From Deltaproteobacteria bacterium (lineage in GTDB: Bacteria > Myxococcota_A > UBA796 > JAFGLY01), in assembly GCA_016927815.1 (NCBI GenBank), contig JAFGLY010000088.1:1-37922 (forward strand): a stretch of 37,922 nt of DNA, given 5' to 3'. The notes below the pieces were generated by a model. It saw only the letters and a program-made list of their open reading frames with translations. It did not search any database and was not told where the DNA came from. Positions 23,029-32,991 of the stretch are shown piece after piece. The position numbers were made by a program, and so were the translations under genes. Within the stretch, counting starts at the first letter, position 1. Each line of letters starts with the position of its first letter.

Positions 23029-23436
23029 ATGCGCTCGCGGCTCGCGGCCGTCGTCGGCCCCTTCGCCCTCCTCCCCGTGCGACTCGCGGTGGGACTCGCC
23101 GGGATCCTGCACGGCTGGCCGCTCGTCGGCCAGACGCCCGAGGTGACGCGAACGCTCGCCCAGGCCGGGTTGCCCTGGCCCGGAGGGCTGGCCTGGCTGG
23201 GCGCCGGCTCCCTGCTCGTGGGGGGCATCCTGGTCCTGGTGGGGTTCCTGACCCGGCTGGCCGCCCTCGCCATCGTCTGTACGGCCGGCCTCGTGGCCTT
23301 CCGCCTCCGGTTCGCGAACGGCTGCTTCGGAGACCAAGGGTTCGAGGGGCCGCTGCTGCTCGCCCTCGCCGCGCTCACGCTGGTCCTCGGCGGGCCGGGC
23401 CGGGCCAGCATCGACGCGTTCCGGGGCCGGGCCTGA
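23029..23436 (+). CDS. DoxX family membrane protein
   Basis: A 135-residue protein with four membrane helices: LLPVRLAVGLAGILHGWPLVG, GGLAWLGAGSLLVGGILVLVGFL, TRLAALAIVCTAGLVAFRL and GPLLLALAALTLVLGGPG. The R-x-x-x-G-x-x-G/H pattern of helix 1 and the G-x-x-x-x-x-G-F/L-x-T-R-x-A turn between helices 2 and 3 are typical DoxX features. The ATG at 23029 has AAGGTGG eight bases upstream, so it is preferred over the GTG at 23017. Its stop TGA (23434-23436) touches the stop of the convergent aldehyde dehydrogenase homologue with no base between. The function is unknown; a redox link is possible from family knowledge. Confidence 0.83.
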   Translation: MRSRLAAVVGPFALLPVRLAVGLAGILHGWPLVGQTPEVTRTLAQAGLPWPGGLAWLGAGSLLVGGILVLVGFLTRLAALAIVCTAGLVAFRLRFANGCFGDQGFEGPLLLALAALTLVLGGPGRASIDAFRGRA

Positions 23437-25050
23437 TCACCGAGAACGAAGGACGGAAGGCGTGCCCGATCCGGAGGGCTCTCCTGCGCTCGTCTCCTCT
23501 GCTGCCTCGAAGGTGGAGCCGGAGGGCGGACGCCGGGCGCCCCCGGTCCAGTGGACCCCGGGCAGCAGCCTGCGGGCGTCGAACGGCCGGTGCTCCGTGA
23601 GGCTGGCGCGTGGGTAGGCGAGGCTGCGGAGAAGCTGCAGCCCTTCGGCGTGGCCGTTGCTGGATCGGCCCAGGCCCACCCGTGGGAGCCGGAGGTAGGC
23701 TCCGAGCGTGCTCCGGTTGACGTTCAGGCTGCCCGTACGGAGGCGATCCCGGAGTTCTGCCAGGGCGAGATCGTCCGGCCGTGCGAAGACGCTGGTGACC
23801 GAGCGGTAGAAGGCCTGGTTGTGGAGCGCCGCGGCCTCCTCCCACTGTGAGACGCGGTAGACGAGGAGGATGGGTCCGGGCGGCTCCTCGTTGAGGACGG
23901 TGGGACCGTCCTGCCAACGGATCTCGTAGGCAGCGGGCCGCACGTAGAACCCGCGCCGCCCCTCCACATGCTCGTTGCCGGCCGCGTTCAGGCACGCGTG
24001 CCCCTCGCCTTCCAGCGAGCGTGCGTAGCGCCGATAGCGGGTCCGGCGGCTCTCCGAGACCAGAGGTCCCATGAACACGTCCGGGTCGAATCCGTAGCCG
24101 ATCCGCAGGCGAGCGGCCTGCTCGCCGAGGCGCCGGACGAAGCGGTCGAAGAGGCTCGCGACGACGAGGACGCGGCCCGTGGAGTTGTGCCTCTGGCCTG
24201 CCGTGAGGAAGGCTCCGACGAGGACCTCGTAGACGGTGCGGTTCAGGTCCGCACCCTCGAGGACCAGAGCGAGCCCCTTTCCGCCACACTGGTAGATCGC
24301 GGGCAGCTCGGGCCGATCGAACAGGGCACGGCGGATCGTGGTGGCGGTCTCGAAGGAACCCGTGAAGAGGATCTGGTCCACGCCGGGATGCAGCACCAAC
24401 CGCTGTCCGGTGACCGAGCCGGCGCCCTGGACCATGTTGAAGACCCCGCGCGGAAGCCGACAACGATCCCACAGTTCGGCCACGGCCTGGCCGGTGGCGG
24501 GCGTGAACTTGCTGGGTTTCAGCACCACGCAGTTCCCGGCGAGCACGGCCATGGCCGAGTGGGTGATCGGCACGAGGAGCGGGAGGTTGAAGGGCGTGAT
24601 CAGGGCCACGACGCCCCTCGGCACGTGGTCCATCCGGGCGCCGACCTCCTCCACCACCTGGGGGGAGAGCATGGTGACGCCGTCGCCCAGGAGGACGTCC
24701 ACCATGCGGACGCTGGCAGCCACCTCCTGGCGGGTCTCCCACAGCGGCTTGCCGGTCTCCCGGGTGATCAGGACAGCCAGCTGCTCCTGGAGCGCGATGA
24801 GCGACTCCCGCAGCCGCTGGAGCGCCATGGCCCGCTCGCCCACGGGCACTCGCCTCCAGGTCCGCACCGCGCCGGATGCCGACAGGACCGCATCATCGAC
24901 GTCGCCTTCGCACAAGCAGAACCGTCCGAGGACATCCGACCGATCCCCGGGATTGACGGAGTTGACGTAGCCGTCCACCACCTCGGGCTTGAGGAACGAG
25001 CCGTGGATGTAGTCGCCCTTGCGCAGGAGACGGTCATGCGTGAATGGCAC
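23437..25050 (-). CDS. Aldehyde dehydrogenase homologue lacking catalytic Cys and Glu (probable pseudoenzyme)
   Basis: A 537-residue ALDH-fold protein closest by eye to succinylglutamate-semialdehyde dehydrogenase (AstD): GVVALITPFNLPLLVPITHSAMAVLAGNCVVLKPSKFTP, LPRGVFNMVQGAGSVTGQ, ILFTGSFETATTIRR and NEEPPGPILLVYRV. The NAD-site Lys179 (KPSK) and the GS motif are kept. The two residues every active ALDH needs are not. The catalytic Cys of AGQRC is His288 (AGQRHNS, codon CAC). The general-base Glu of LELGGK is Gln254 (YQCGGK, codon CAG). The frame is intact and long, so this is not decay. A Ser/Gly/Glu-rich 50-residue tail is extra. The start is GTG at 25050, with GGAGA five bases before it. 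It is divergent from the glycosyltransferase gene. Confidence 0.85.
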   Translation of the reverse strand: MPFTHDRLLRKGDYIHGSFLKPEVVDGYVNSVNPGDRSDVLGRFCLCEGDVDDAVLSASGAVRTWRRVPVGERAMALQRLRESLIALQEQLAVLITRETGKPLWETRQEVAASVRMVDVLLGDGVTMLSPQVVEEVGARMDHVPRGVVALITPFNLPLLVPITHSAMAVLAGNCVVLKPSKFTPATGQAVAELWDRCRLPRGVFNMVQGAGSVTGQRLVLHPGVDQILFTGSFETATTIRRALFDRPELPAIYQCGGKGLALVLEGADLNRTVYEVLVGAFLTAGQRHNSTGRVLVVASLFDRFVRRLGEQAARLRIGYGFDPDVFMGPLVSESRRTRYRRYARSLEGEGHACLNAAGNEHVEGRRGFYVRPAAYEIRWQDGPTVLNEEPPGPILLVYRVSQWEEAAALHNQAFYRSVTSVFARPDDLALAELRDRLRTGSLNVNRSTLGAYLRLPRVGLGRSSNGHAEGLQLLRSLAYPRASLTEHRPFDARRLLPGVHWTGGARRPPSGSTFEAAEETSAGEPSGSGTPSVLRSR

Positions 25051-25121
25051 GGGTTCTCCGGATCCGATCCCGTAGCCGAGCCTTGGAGCCGTGCAAGGGG
25101 GGGAGCGGATAGGGCCGTCCG

Positions 25122-26267
25122 ATGCCGCTCCGGATCGTCTACCTCCTCCCGGCGCCGGGCATCCCGGTGCGCGGGGTGGGAGGGGCTTCCTCCCACGTGC
25201 GGGGCCTCACGGAAGGATTCGTGGACCTGGGGTGTGCCGTGCACCTCGTCGCGGTCCGCGCGCTCGGCCGCGAGGGCGCGCCCGAAGGCCCGAGGGGAGT
25301 GACCTGGGAGGCGGTGGGGGCACCGAGCAGGCCCTCCTGGCTGCCGAGGCACCTTTCCGAAGTGCGTGCGGCCCGCCGGGTGGCCCGACGAGCCGTTGCC
25401 GAGGCACGCGTGCGTGGGGCCGATCTCCTCCTGGAGCGTCATGCCCTCTTCTCGGACGCGGGTCTGTGCGCAGCAGGGCGCTTGAGCCTACCCTGGGTGC
25501 TCGAGGTCAACGCGCCCCAGGTGATCGAACGGTGTCGCTTCGAGGACCCTCCCGCACCGGGCCCGGCCCGCGCCTGGGAGCGACGCGTGCTCAAAGCCGC
25601 GCCCCGGGTGGCCGCGGTGAGCCGCTGGCTCGCCGAGTGGCTGGTGAACGAGGTGGGCTGCGAGCGCACGCGGGTTCGTCACGTGCCCAACGGCGTCTCG
25701 GCCATTGCGGGGGATCGATCCCGGGGCCGCCTGCGGGCCGCCCTGCCCGAGGACGTGTTCGTGATCGGCTTCCTCGGTGCCATCCGACCCTGGCACGGCG
25801 TCGAGGCCCTGGCCGCGTTGCTGGACCGGCTCCCGGAGGCTCGCCTGCTGATGGTGGGCGCGGACCGGGAGGGGCACGTCCCGGTGCCGGACCGCCACGT
25901 GCATCGGGTGGTGGCCACCGGCCGCGTGGATCCCTTTGAGGTGCCCGATCTCGTCGCGGCCATGGACGTGGGCCTGGCGCCCTACCCGGCGGATGCACCC
26001 CCCTGGTTCTGCCCGCTCAAGGTGCTGGAGTACCGTGCCCAGGGCACGCCGGTAGTGGGATCGGACGTGGGGGACGTGCGTTTCTTGACCGGAGACGGTG
26101 GCACCGTCGTCGCACCGGGCGACCTCGACGGCCTCGCCATGGCGGTCCAGGCCTGGCGGGGCCGGCGGACCGTGCCCTGGGTACGATCCTGGGGTCAGGT
26201 AGCCGGAGAGATCCTGGATCTCGCAGGGCTCACGGGCTCGGTTGGCAACGCGCGCGGGCCCGGGTAG
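25122..26267 (+). CDS. Glycosyltransferase family 4 (GT-B) protein
   Basis: A 381-residue glycosyltransferase. The N-terminal domain begins RIVYLLPAPGIPVRGVGGASSHVRGLTEGFVDLG, the acceptor-side pattern of GT4. The C-terminal domain has VRHVPNGVSAIA, VIGFLGAIRPWHGVEALAALLDRLPEARLLMVG and CPLKVLEYRAQGTPVVGSDVGDVRFL. The last replaces the usual E-x7-E nucleotide-sugar motif with K-V-L-E. It probably adds a sugar to a lipid, polysaccharide or protein; donor and acceptor are unknown. A GGGGGGAG ribosome-binding site lies upstream of the ATG. A 71-base gap separates it from the divergent ALDH-like gene. The next gene, a small lipoprotein, starts 10 bases after the stop. Confidence 0.87.
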   Translation: MPLRIVYLLPAPGIPVRGVGGASSHVRGLTEGFVDLGCAVHLVAVRALGREGAPEGPRGVTWEAVGAPSRPSWLPRHLSEVRAARRVARRAVAEARVRGADLLLERHALFSDAGLCAAGRLSLPWVLEVNAPQVIERCRFEDPPAPGPARAWERRVLKAAPRVAAVSRWLAEWLVNEVGCERTRVRHVPNGVSAIAGDRSRGRLRAALPEDVFVIGFLGAIRPWHGVEALAALLDRLPEARLLMVGADREGHVPVPDRHVHRVVATGRVDPFEVPDLVAAMDVGLAPYPADAPPWFCPLKVLEYRAQGTPVVGSDVGDVRFLTGDGGTVVAPGDLDGLAMAVQAWRGRRTVPWVRSWGQVAGEILDLAGLTGSVGNARGPG

Positions 26268-26277
26268 GGGACGGGCC

Positions 26278-26571
26278 ATGCGAGCCTCCTGCGTCCTCCC
26301 CTGGTGCGTCTTCGCCACCGCCTGCGACGCATGGCGTCCGGACTTCCTGGAAGTTGCGCCGCGCGCCTGCGATCCCCGGACCGCCTTCTACCCCGATGCG
26401 GACGGCGACGGCGTGGGGTCCACGGCTTCGGTGTACATCGGATGCGAGGCCCCCCCGGGCTACGTGACCGTCACCGGCGACTGCGCGGACGACGACCCCA
26501 CCACGACCGCTTGTCCCGACACGGGCCTGGACACGGGCCTGGACACGGGCCTGGCCGGAAGCGAGAGGTAG
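26278..26571 (+). CDS. Small lipoprotein with calcium-loop-like segment and DTGL repeats
   Basis: A 97-residue secreted protein. The signal MRASCVLPWCVFATAC ends in an ATAC lipobox (Cys16). YPDADGDGVGS and DCADDDP resemble thrombospondin type-3 or dockerin-like calcium loops, seen in many deltaproteobacterial lipoproteins as DADGDG...GDCDDxDP. The last residues are three copies of DTGL. The ATG at 26278 follows AGGGGAC and is preferred over 26242, which overlaps the glycosyltransferase end. The stop TAG is 2 bases before the plsB ATG, so the genes are probably co-transcribed. The function is unknown. Confidence 0.75.
   Translation: MRASCVLPWCVFATACDAWRPDFLEVAPRACDPRTAFYPDADGDGVGSTASVYIGCEAPPGYVTVTGDCADDDPTTTACPDTGLDTGLDTGLAGSER
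26518..26553 (+). repeat. Three tandem 12-base repeats GACACGGGCCTG
   Basis: Three perfect copies lie end to end and encode Asp-Thr-Gly-Leu three times at the C-terminus of the small lipoprotein. The number of copies may vary by slippage. Such DTG-type tails are common in surface proteins of this bacterial group. Confidence 0.9.
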
Positions 26572-26573
26572 AG

Positions 26574-29195
26574 ATGGACCCGATCGTCCACCGCCAGGCG
26601 GAGGGCGTTCCGGTGGATCTCGGCCTCGCGCTCCACGCCAGCGGGATGCGGCGGCACTTCGGGATCCTGTTCCACCTCCTGGGCCTGGGTCTCCTGTTCC
26701 GTCCCTTCCGGCTCGAGCCCCACTCGGAGGAGCGCATCCGTCGGGCCGTGGAGGCGGGCCCGGTGGTCTACGCGCTCTACAACCGCAACCTGCTCGACTG
26801 GCTCGCGCTCAACGTGGCGCTCAACGGCCGGGACCTCCCGCTCGCCTCCTTCACCCCGGGCCTGGGGGTCTTGTGGCTGCTGCCCCTTGGGGAGATCGCC
26901 CGCACCTTGCTCTTACGTCTCCAGTGGCGCCGGGAGCGGGGTCCCGTGCCCGATCCGGTGGCGTCCGGCTGGTTGTCCCGACTGCTCGGCACCGGTCGGA
27001 ACGCCTGCATCTTCATGGTCCCGCCCGACCGCGGGACCTCCCGTCCGGCGCCTGACGTGGCCGAGGCCCTTCTCGAGGGCCAGGAGCGATCTGAGCGGCC
27101 GCTCCAGGTCGTGCCGGTGGCCGTGGTCTGGGACCGGGCCCCCCCGCCAGCCCGCACCGAGATCGCCCGGATCGTGCGCGGCAGCTCCGAGACCCCCGGC
27201 CCGATCGCGCGCCTGTACAACCTGATGCGGCAGGGGGCGGACGCCATCGTCCAGGCGGGAGAGCCCATCGATCTCCACCGCTTCGTCGAGCATTACCAGG
27301 GTGAGACCCCGTCCCGACGGGTCCGCATCCTCCGGGTGGCGCTGCGACGCCACCTCTATCGGGAGCAGTCCGTCGTCCGTGGGCCCCGGGTCCGCTCCCG
27401 CGCCTGGATGCGGCGCCTCGTGCTCTCGAGCAAGCCCGTCCAGGACCTCATCCGGCACGAGGTGGCGATCACCGGTCAGAGCGTGGAGAAGGTGCAGAGG
27501 CGGGTGGCGGCGACCTACGACCGGATCGCCGCTCAGCTTTCCTTTTCCGTGATGCACGTGGCCTACCGCGCGAGTCGCCTGCTCTTCACCCGGCTCTACA
27601 GCGGCGTGGACATCCGGCCGGCGGACTTCGACATCGTCCGCCAGGCTCAGCGCAGGGGCACGCCCATCCTGGTGCCCTGCCACCGATCCCACCTCGACTA
27701 CCTCCTGATGTCCACCACCCTCTACCAGCACGACCTGGCCATCCCCTACATCGCGGCGGGGCTCAATCTCTCGTTCTGGCCGGTCGGCCCCCTGGTCCGC
27801 CGCCTGGGTGCCTTCTTCGTGAAGCGCACCTTCAAGGGCGACCGCCTCTTCGGCACCGTGTTCGCCCAGTACGTACGCCAGCTCGTCCGGGAAGCCTACC
27901 CCGTGGAGTTCTTCATCGAGGGGACACGCTCCCGCACCGGGAAGCTGTTGCCGCCCAAGCTCGGTATGGTCGGAATGGTGATGGACGCGGCAGCGAACCT
28001 CGCGCGCAAGGACTTCGACGTCACGTTCCTCCCGATCAACATCTCCTACGAACAGATCGCCGAGGAGAAGGCGTACGCTCGCGAGCTGGCCGGGGAGCGG
28101 AAGAAGGACGAGTCGCTCGGCGACGTGGCGCGGGCGAGCAAGGTGCTTCGCCACCGTTTCGGTCGCGTCTACCTCCGGTTCGGAACGCCGATCCTGGCGT
28201 CCGAGGTGCTGGAGGGCCTGGATCGCCCGTGGGAGGGGCTCTCCAAGGAGCGGCGGAACGAGATCCTCCAGTTCCTGGGCGAGCGGATCCTGCACCGCAT
28301 CAACCAGCAGGCGGTGGTGCTGCCCACCTCGCTGGTGGCCATGGCGCTCCTCTCACATCGCAAGCGCGGGATCCGCAGGGAGGCGCTGCTGGGTCGCGTC
28401 GAGCGCCTGAGAGGGTTTCTCAAGGAGGCGGGTGCCGAGACCAGCGCCACCCTCGCCCATCCGGCGTGGGCCGTGGATCAGGCGCTGCATCGCTTCCTCT
28501 CAGGCCGGAAGGTGGTCGCCTTCGAGGACGAGGCGGGCCCGATCTACCGGGTGTCCGACGAGTCCCGCATCACGCTCGACTTCTACAAGAACACGTTGGT
28601 CCACTGGTTCGTGCCGGCCTCGCTCCTGGCCCTGGTCCTGCGCTGGCAGGTGCGGCGAGCCGGTGGATCCCTGGAGCACACGCCCGACGGGGGACTGCCC
28701 GTGGATCAGGAGGAAGCCGAGCGAACGTTTCGCTTCCTCGCATGGCTCTTCCGGTACGAGTTCGTGTTCGACCCCGAGAGCACGGCCGAGGCGACGCTCG
28801 ACCAGGCGACGCATCGGCTGGCCGCCTACGGTGCCACGTCGGGAGGGCGCGAGGATCTTCGGATCGCAGATGTGCAGCGGGTTTCCGAAATTGCCTCCCT
28901 GCTGTCGAACTTCGTCGAGTCGTACTGGATCACGCTCAAGGCCGCGCACGGGCTGCGCCACCAGGACTTCGACGGATCCACCCTGGTGGCCGCCATCCGG
29001 AAGATCGGCATGGGCATGTACCAGATGGAGGAAGTCCGCCGGAGCGAGTCCCTCTCGGTGCTCAACCTGACCAACGCGGTCCGTGCCTTCAAGGAGGAGG
29101 GCGTGTTCCGCATGAGGTCGGGGGGAGGGGGCCTGGAGTTCGAGCCCCACGCCTACGACGAGACGCTTCGCCTGCTCGGCGAGCTCATGGAGTAG
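26574..29195 (+). CDS. plsB: Glycerol-3-phosphate 1-O-acyltransferase PlsB
   Basis: An 873-residue protein, a little longer than E. coli PlsB. The catalytic core is clear. HX4D is His370 to Asp375 in PCHRSHLDYLLMSTTLYQ. IAAGLNLSFWPVGPLVRRLGAFFVKRTFKGDRLF, FFIEGTRSRTGKLLPPKLGM and the LPINISYEQIAEEKAYARELAGERK segment follow. It acylates glycerol-3-phosphate at position 1, the first step of phospholipid synthesis, at the inner membrane. A degenerate copy of the fold lies near the N-terminus (YALYNRNLLDWLALN), with Asn70 in place of His; a similar inert region occurs in E. coli PlsB. The ATG at 26574 follows GAGGTAGAG. The frame further upstream is a shadow of the lipoprotein gene. The convergent TPR gene ends 6 bases after the stop. 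Confidence 0.94.
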   Translation: MDPIVHRQAEGVPVDLGLALHASGMRRHFGILFHLLGLGLLFRPFRLEPHSEERIRRAVEAGPVVYALYNRNLLDWLALNVALNGRDLPLASFTPGLGVLWLLPLGEIARTLLLRLQWRRERGPVPDPVASGWLSRLLGTGRNACIFMVPPDRGTSRPAPDVAEALLEGQERSERPLQVVPVAVVWDRAPPPARTEIARIVRGSSETPGPIARLYNLMRQGADAIVQAGEPIDLHRFVEHYQGETPSRRVRILRVALRRHLYREQSVVRGPRVRSRAWMRRLVLSSKPVQDLIRHEVAITGQSVEKVQRRVAATYDRIAAQLSFSVMHVAYRASRLLFTRLYSGVDIRPADFDIVRQAQRRGTPILVPCHRSHLDYLLMSTTLYQHDLAIPYIAAGLNLSFWPVGPLVRRLGAFFVKRTFKGDRLFGTVFAQYVRQLVREAYPVEFFIEGTRSRTGKLLPPKLGMVGMVMDAAANLARKDFDVTFLPINISYEQIAEEKAYARELAGERKKDESLGDVARASKVLRHRFGRVYLRFGTPILASEVLEGLDRPWEGLSKERRNEILQFLGERILHRINQQAVVLPTSLVAMALLSHRKRGIRREALLGRVERLRGFLKEAGAETSATLAHPAWAVDQALHRFLSGRKVVAFEDEAGPIYRVSDESRITLDFYKNTLVHWFVPASLLALVLRWQVRRAGGSLEHTPDGGLPVDQEEAERTFRFLAWLFRYEFVFDPESTAEATLDQATHRLAAYGATSGGREDLRIADVQRVSEIASLLSNFVESYWITLKAAHGLRHQDFDGSTLVAAIRKIGMGMYQMEEVRRSESLSVLNLTNAVRAFKEEGVFRMRSGGGGLEFEPHAYDETLRLLGELME

Positions 29196-29201
29196 GGCGG
29201 T

Positions 29202-31400
29202 CTACTTCTTCGGGCCGCTCTCGGGTACCGCAGCCGGAGGGGCCGCCGGGGAAGGCGGCGCGGGCTTCTCGAGAGACGAGAACAGAACGTTGGAAACCCC
29301 GAAGGCCCGTGCCTTCTCCCAGGCTCGGGTCGCGGCGTCCAGGTTCCCGCACGCAGCCTCGACGCGGGCGAGGGCGGCCCACGCATACTCGTTGGAGGGC
29401 TTCGTCTCGAGGGCCCGGGTCGCGGCCTTGCGGGCCTCGTCCAGCCGACCCGCGGAGGCCTCGGTCCAGGCCAGGTACGCCCAGGCCTGGCCCAGTCGGG
29501 GCTGGAGACGGGTCTCCCGGACCAGGAGGCTCCGGGCCTCCTGGAGGGCGGCAGTGGCCTCGTCGGGCTTGCCCCCTCGGGACGACAGTTCGGCGAGCGC
29601 CAGCCGTGCAGGGGCGCTGTCCGGGAAATTCCGGGCGAGTGCCCTCAGACCTTGGGTGGCTGCGGGCAGGCCCTCGGAAGCCTCGAGCAGCCGGCCGTAG
29701 AACGCGGTGGCAAGGGGATCGTAGGCGAACGTCCCCACCTCGCGGTTCCAGAGATCGAGGGCCGTGGGGAAATCTCCGGCCTGCTCGTAGACCACCGCGA
29801 GGGCCAGGCGCGCGGCTGCGCTGGCGTCGGCGGCGCCAGCGGGCGCGGCCAGGTTGAGCGCCTGGCGCAGCGGGCCCTGGGCTTCGTCGAAGCGGGCTTC
29901 GCGAATGAGGCCGATGCCGGTCTGGAGCGGAAGGGCCCAGTCGAGGTCGGCATGGGCCTCGTACAGGCGCGACGCCTCGGCGGCCCGTCCGCCAAGGATG
30001 TGGATCTGGGCGAGCCAGGCGGCCACGTCCATGCAGGCGTCCAGGTCCTGGGGCTGCACGGAGGCACCGGCCCGTTCCTCCTCGTCCATGGCCTGGATCT
30101 CTTCGCGCTGTTCCTTGGGGAGGGCCGTCCAGGCGGCGTACCGATCCAGGCCCTTCTGGAAGGCCTGGCCGGCCTCCTCGAACTGCGCGTCCGTCGTCAG
30201 GGCCTGTCCGAGGTGCTTCCAGTAGGAGCAGGGATCGGGATCCAGGCTCGTGGCCTCCTGGGCTGCGGCCACGGCCTCCTTGACCTGCCCACCCGCGAGG
30301 AGCAGCGTCGCCTTGCGGTCGAGGGTGGCCGCCTTGCCCTTGCGGGCTGCCTTCTCGGCTTTTTCGTCCTTGGGAGGCTCCTTCTCGGCCTCGGCCTGCT
30401 TCTTGGCGAGGGTGTCGAGCACCACGGGTTCGCCCGGCGTCTCCTTGACGTCGGTAATGCGGGCCAGCGCGATGCGGCCGCCCGTGGGATCCACGGCGAT
30501 GTCGAACTCACGCAGGATGTTGTACCCGATGGACCCGTGCCAGTCCTCGGGCGGGACGAAGCTCAGGCCCTGGTGGCGGTACCAACCCTCGGGAAGCTCT
30601 ACGGATCCGAGGGAGACGGGTACCCACACCACATCCACGTCGCCCTCGTGCCATCGCGGCACGTCCCCCACGGGGAGGGCCGACGAGAGGGTTCCCATGG
30701 ACCGGGCGGTGGAGATGCCCAGCGCCGCATCCTGGCCGGCCACCTTGGCGGTGACCACGCCGGCCCACCCTCGGTGGAACTGCTTGCCCATGTAGGTCTT
30801 GACGATCCGGGACTCGACCCTCGGGAAGGGCAGGATCGTGCCTCCCGGGACGTCACCGAGCAGGGCGTCGGCCTTGTCTGCCGGCGCGAAGCGCACCACC
30901 CCGGCCGAAGGCAGCACGGCGGTCGGGATCCCCAGGGCGCCCACCCCGAGCACCCCCGCTGGGGTGAGCGTGGGGTCCTGCTCGATGGCCCTCACCTCGA
31001 CGACCACGTCGTCGAGCGTGAGGCCACCGACGACGAGCGTGTCGATGCGGCTGGTCTCCACCTTGCCGCCGGCCTTCCACTTGATCTTGTCGCCTTTGCG
31101 CCCGAACGAGATCCAGCGATTCTTGTTCCGGGTCTTCTTGGAGAGGCCCAGATCCTTCACGACGTCGGGCGACACCTGGATGCCGTTGGATCCGAGGTCG
31201 AGACGAAAGAGGTACTCCTTCTCGCTGTCCGCCGCGAACTTCACCTTCACGCAGGGATAGTCGAGGCGGTACATGGTGAGCGGGACCTCGACCACGTCCG
31301 CGATACGCGCCTCGCCCACGGCCCCCGTCCACTTGTCGAGCCGAGAACCGGCAGTTGCCGTGGAGGGAAGGCAAAGGGCCAGGATCATGAGAGCGTTCAT
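29202..31400 (-). CDS. Secreted aspartic-protease-like domain protein with C-terminal TPR repeats
   Basis: A 732-residue exported protein. MNALMILALCLPSTATAG is a signal peptide. Residues about 40-310 resemble a retropepsin/aspartic protease fold: EYLFRLDLGSNGIQVSPDVVKDLGL holds the active-site-like Asp68 as DLGS instead of DTGS. VVGGLTLDDVVVEV and GVLGVGALG follow, with GSIGYNILREFDIAVDPTGGRIAL at the end. A possible second, degenerate lobe (GQDAALGISTARSM near residue 230) lacks the Asp. A Lys/Glu/Ala-rich linker (about 325-365) leads to at least six TPR-like helical pairs to residue 715, then a Pro/Ala-rich tail. GGAGG lies seven bases before the ATG at 31400. It is divergent from eno. Proteolytic activity is uncertain; periplasmic binding or processing is inferred. 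Confidence 0.75.
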   Translation of the reverse strand: MNALMILALCLPSTATAGSRLDKWTGAVGEARIADVVEVPLTMYRLDYPCVKVKFAADSEKEYLFRLDLGSNGIQVSPDVVKDLGLSKKTRNKNRWISFGRKGDKIKWKAGGKVETSRIDTLVVGGLTLDDVVVEVRAIEQDPTLTPAGVLGVGALGIPTAVLPSAGVVRFAPADKADALLGDVPGGTILPFPRVESRIVKTYMGKQFHRGWAGVVTAKVAGQDAALGISTARSMGTLSSALPVGDVPRWHEGDVDVVWVPVSLGSVELPEGWYRHQGLSFVPPEDWHGSIGYNILREFDIAVDPTGGRIALARITDVKETPGEPVVLDTLAKKQAEAEKEPPKDEKAEKAARKGKAATLDRKATLLLAGGQVKEAVAAAQEATSLDPDPCSYWKHLGQALTTDAQFEEAGQAFQKGLDRYAAWTALPKEQREEIQAMDEEERAGASVQPQDLDACMDVAAWLAQIHILGGRAAEASRLYEAHADLDWALPLQTGIGLIREARFDEAQGPLRQALNLAAPAGAADASAAARLALAVVYEQAGDFPTALDLWNREVGTFAYDPLATAFYGRLLEASEGLPAATQGLRALARNFPDSAPARLALAELSSRGGKPDEATAALQEARSLLVRETRLQPRLGQAWAYLAWTEASAGRLDEARKAATRALETKPSNEYAWAALARVEAACGNLDAATRAWEKARAFGVSNVLFSSLEKPAPPSPAAPPAAVPESGPKK

Positions 31401-32882
<1,482 letters not shown>

Positions 32883-32940
32883 CGCGGATCCGTTCTGGGG
32901 GAGAGGTGGATCGGACCGGAGGGGTGCTGGGGGAGTCGCA

Positions 32941-32970
32941 CGGGAGAGCAGGATCGGGCATCCTCTCCCG
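32941..32970 (+). terminator. Bulged hairpin downstream of eno
   Basis: CGGGAGA (32941-32947) pairs with TCTCCCG (32964-32970), and GGAT (32951-32954) with ATCC (32960-32963), with a 3-base bulge GCA and a 5-base loop. This 11-pair stem lies between the convergent eno and small membrane-protein genes. No T run follows, so it may be a Rho-dependent or two-way structure rather than a standard intrinsic terminator. Confidence 0.4.
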
Positions 32971-32991
32971 GACTTGCGCTGCGGCGCCAGG

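Noticed and set aside
23437-25050. Pseudogene status for the aldehyde dehydrogenase homologue
   Set aside because: There is no frameshift or stop and the remaining motifs are conserved. Loss of only the catalytic residues points to changed function, not decay.
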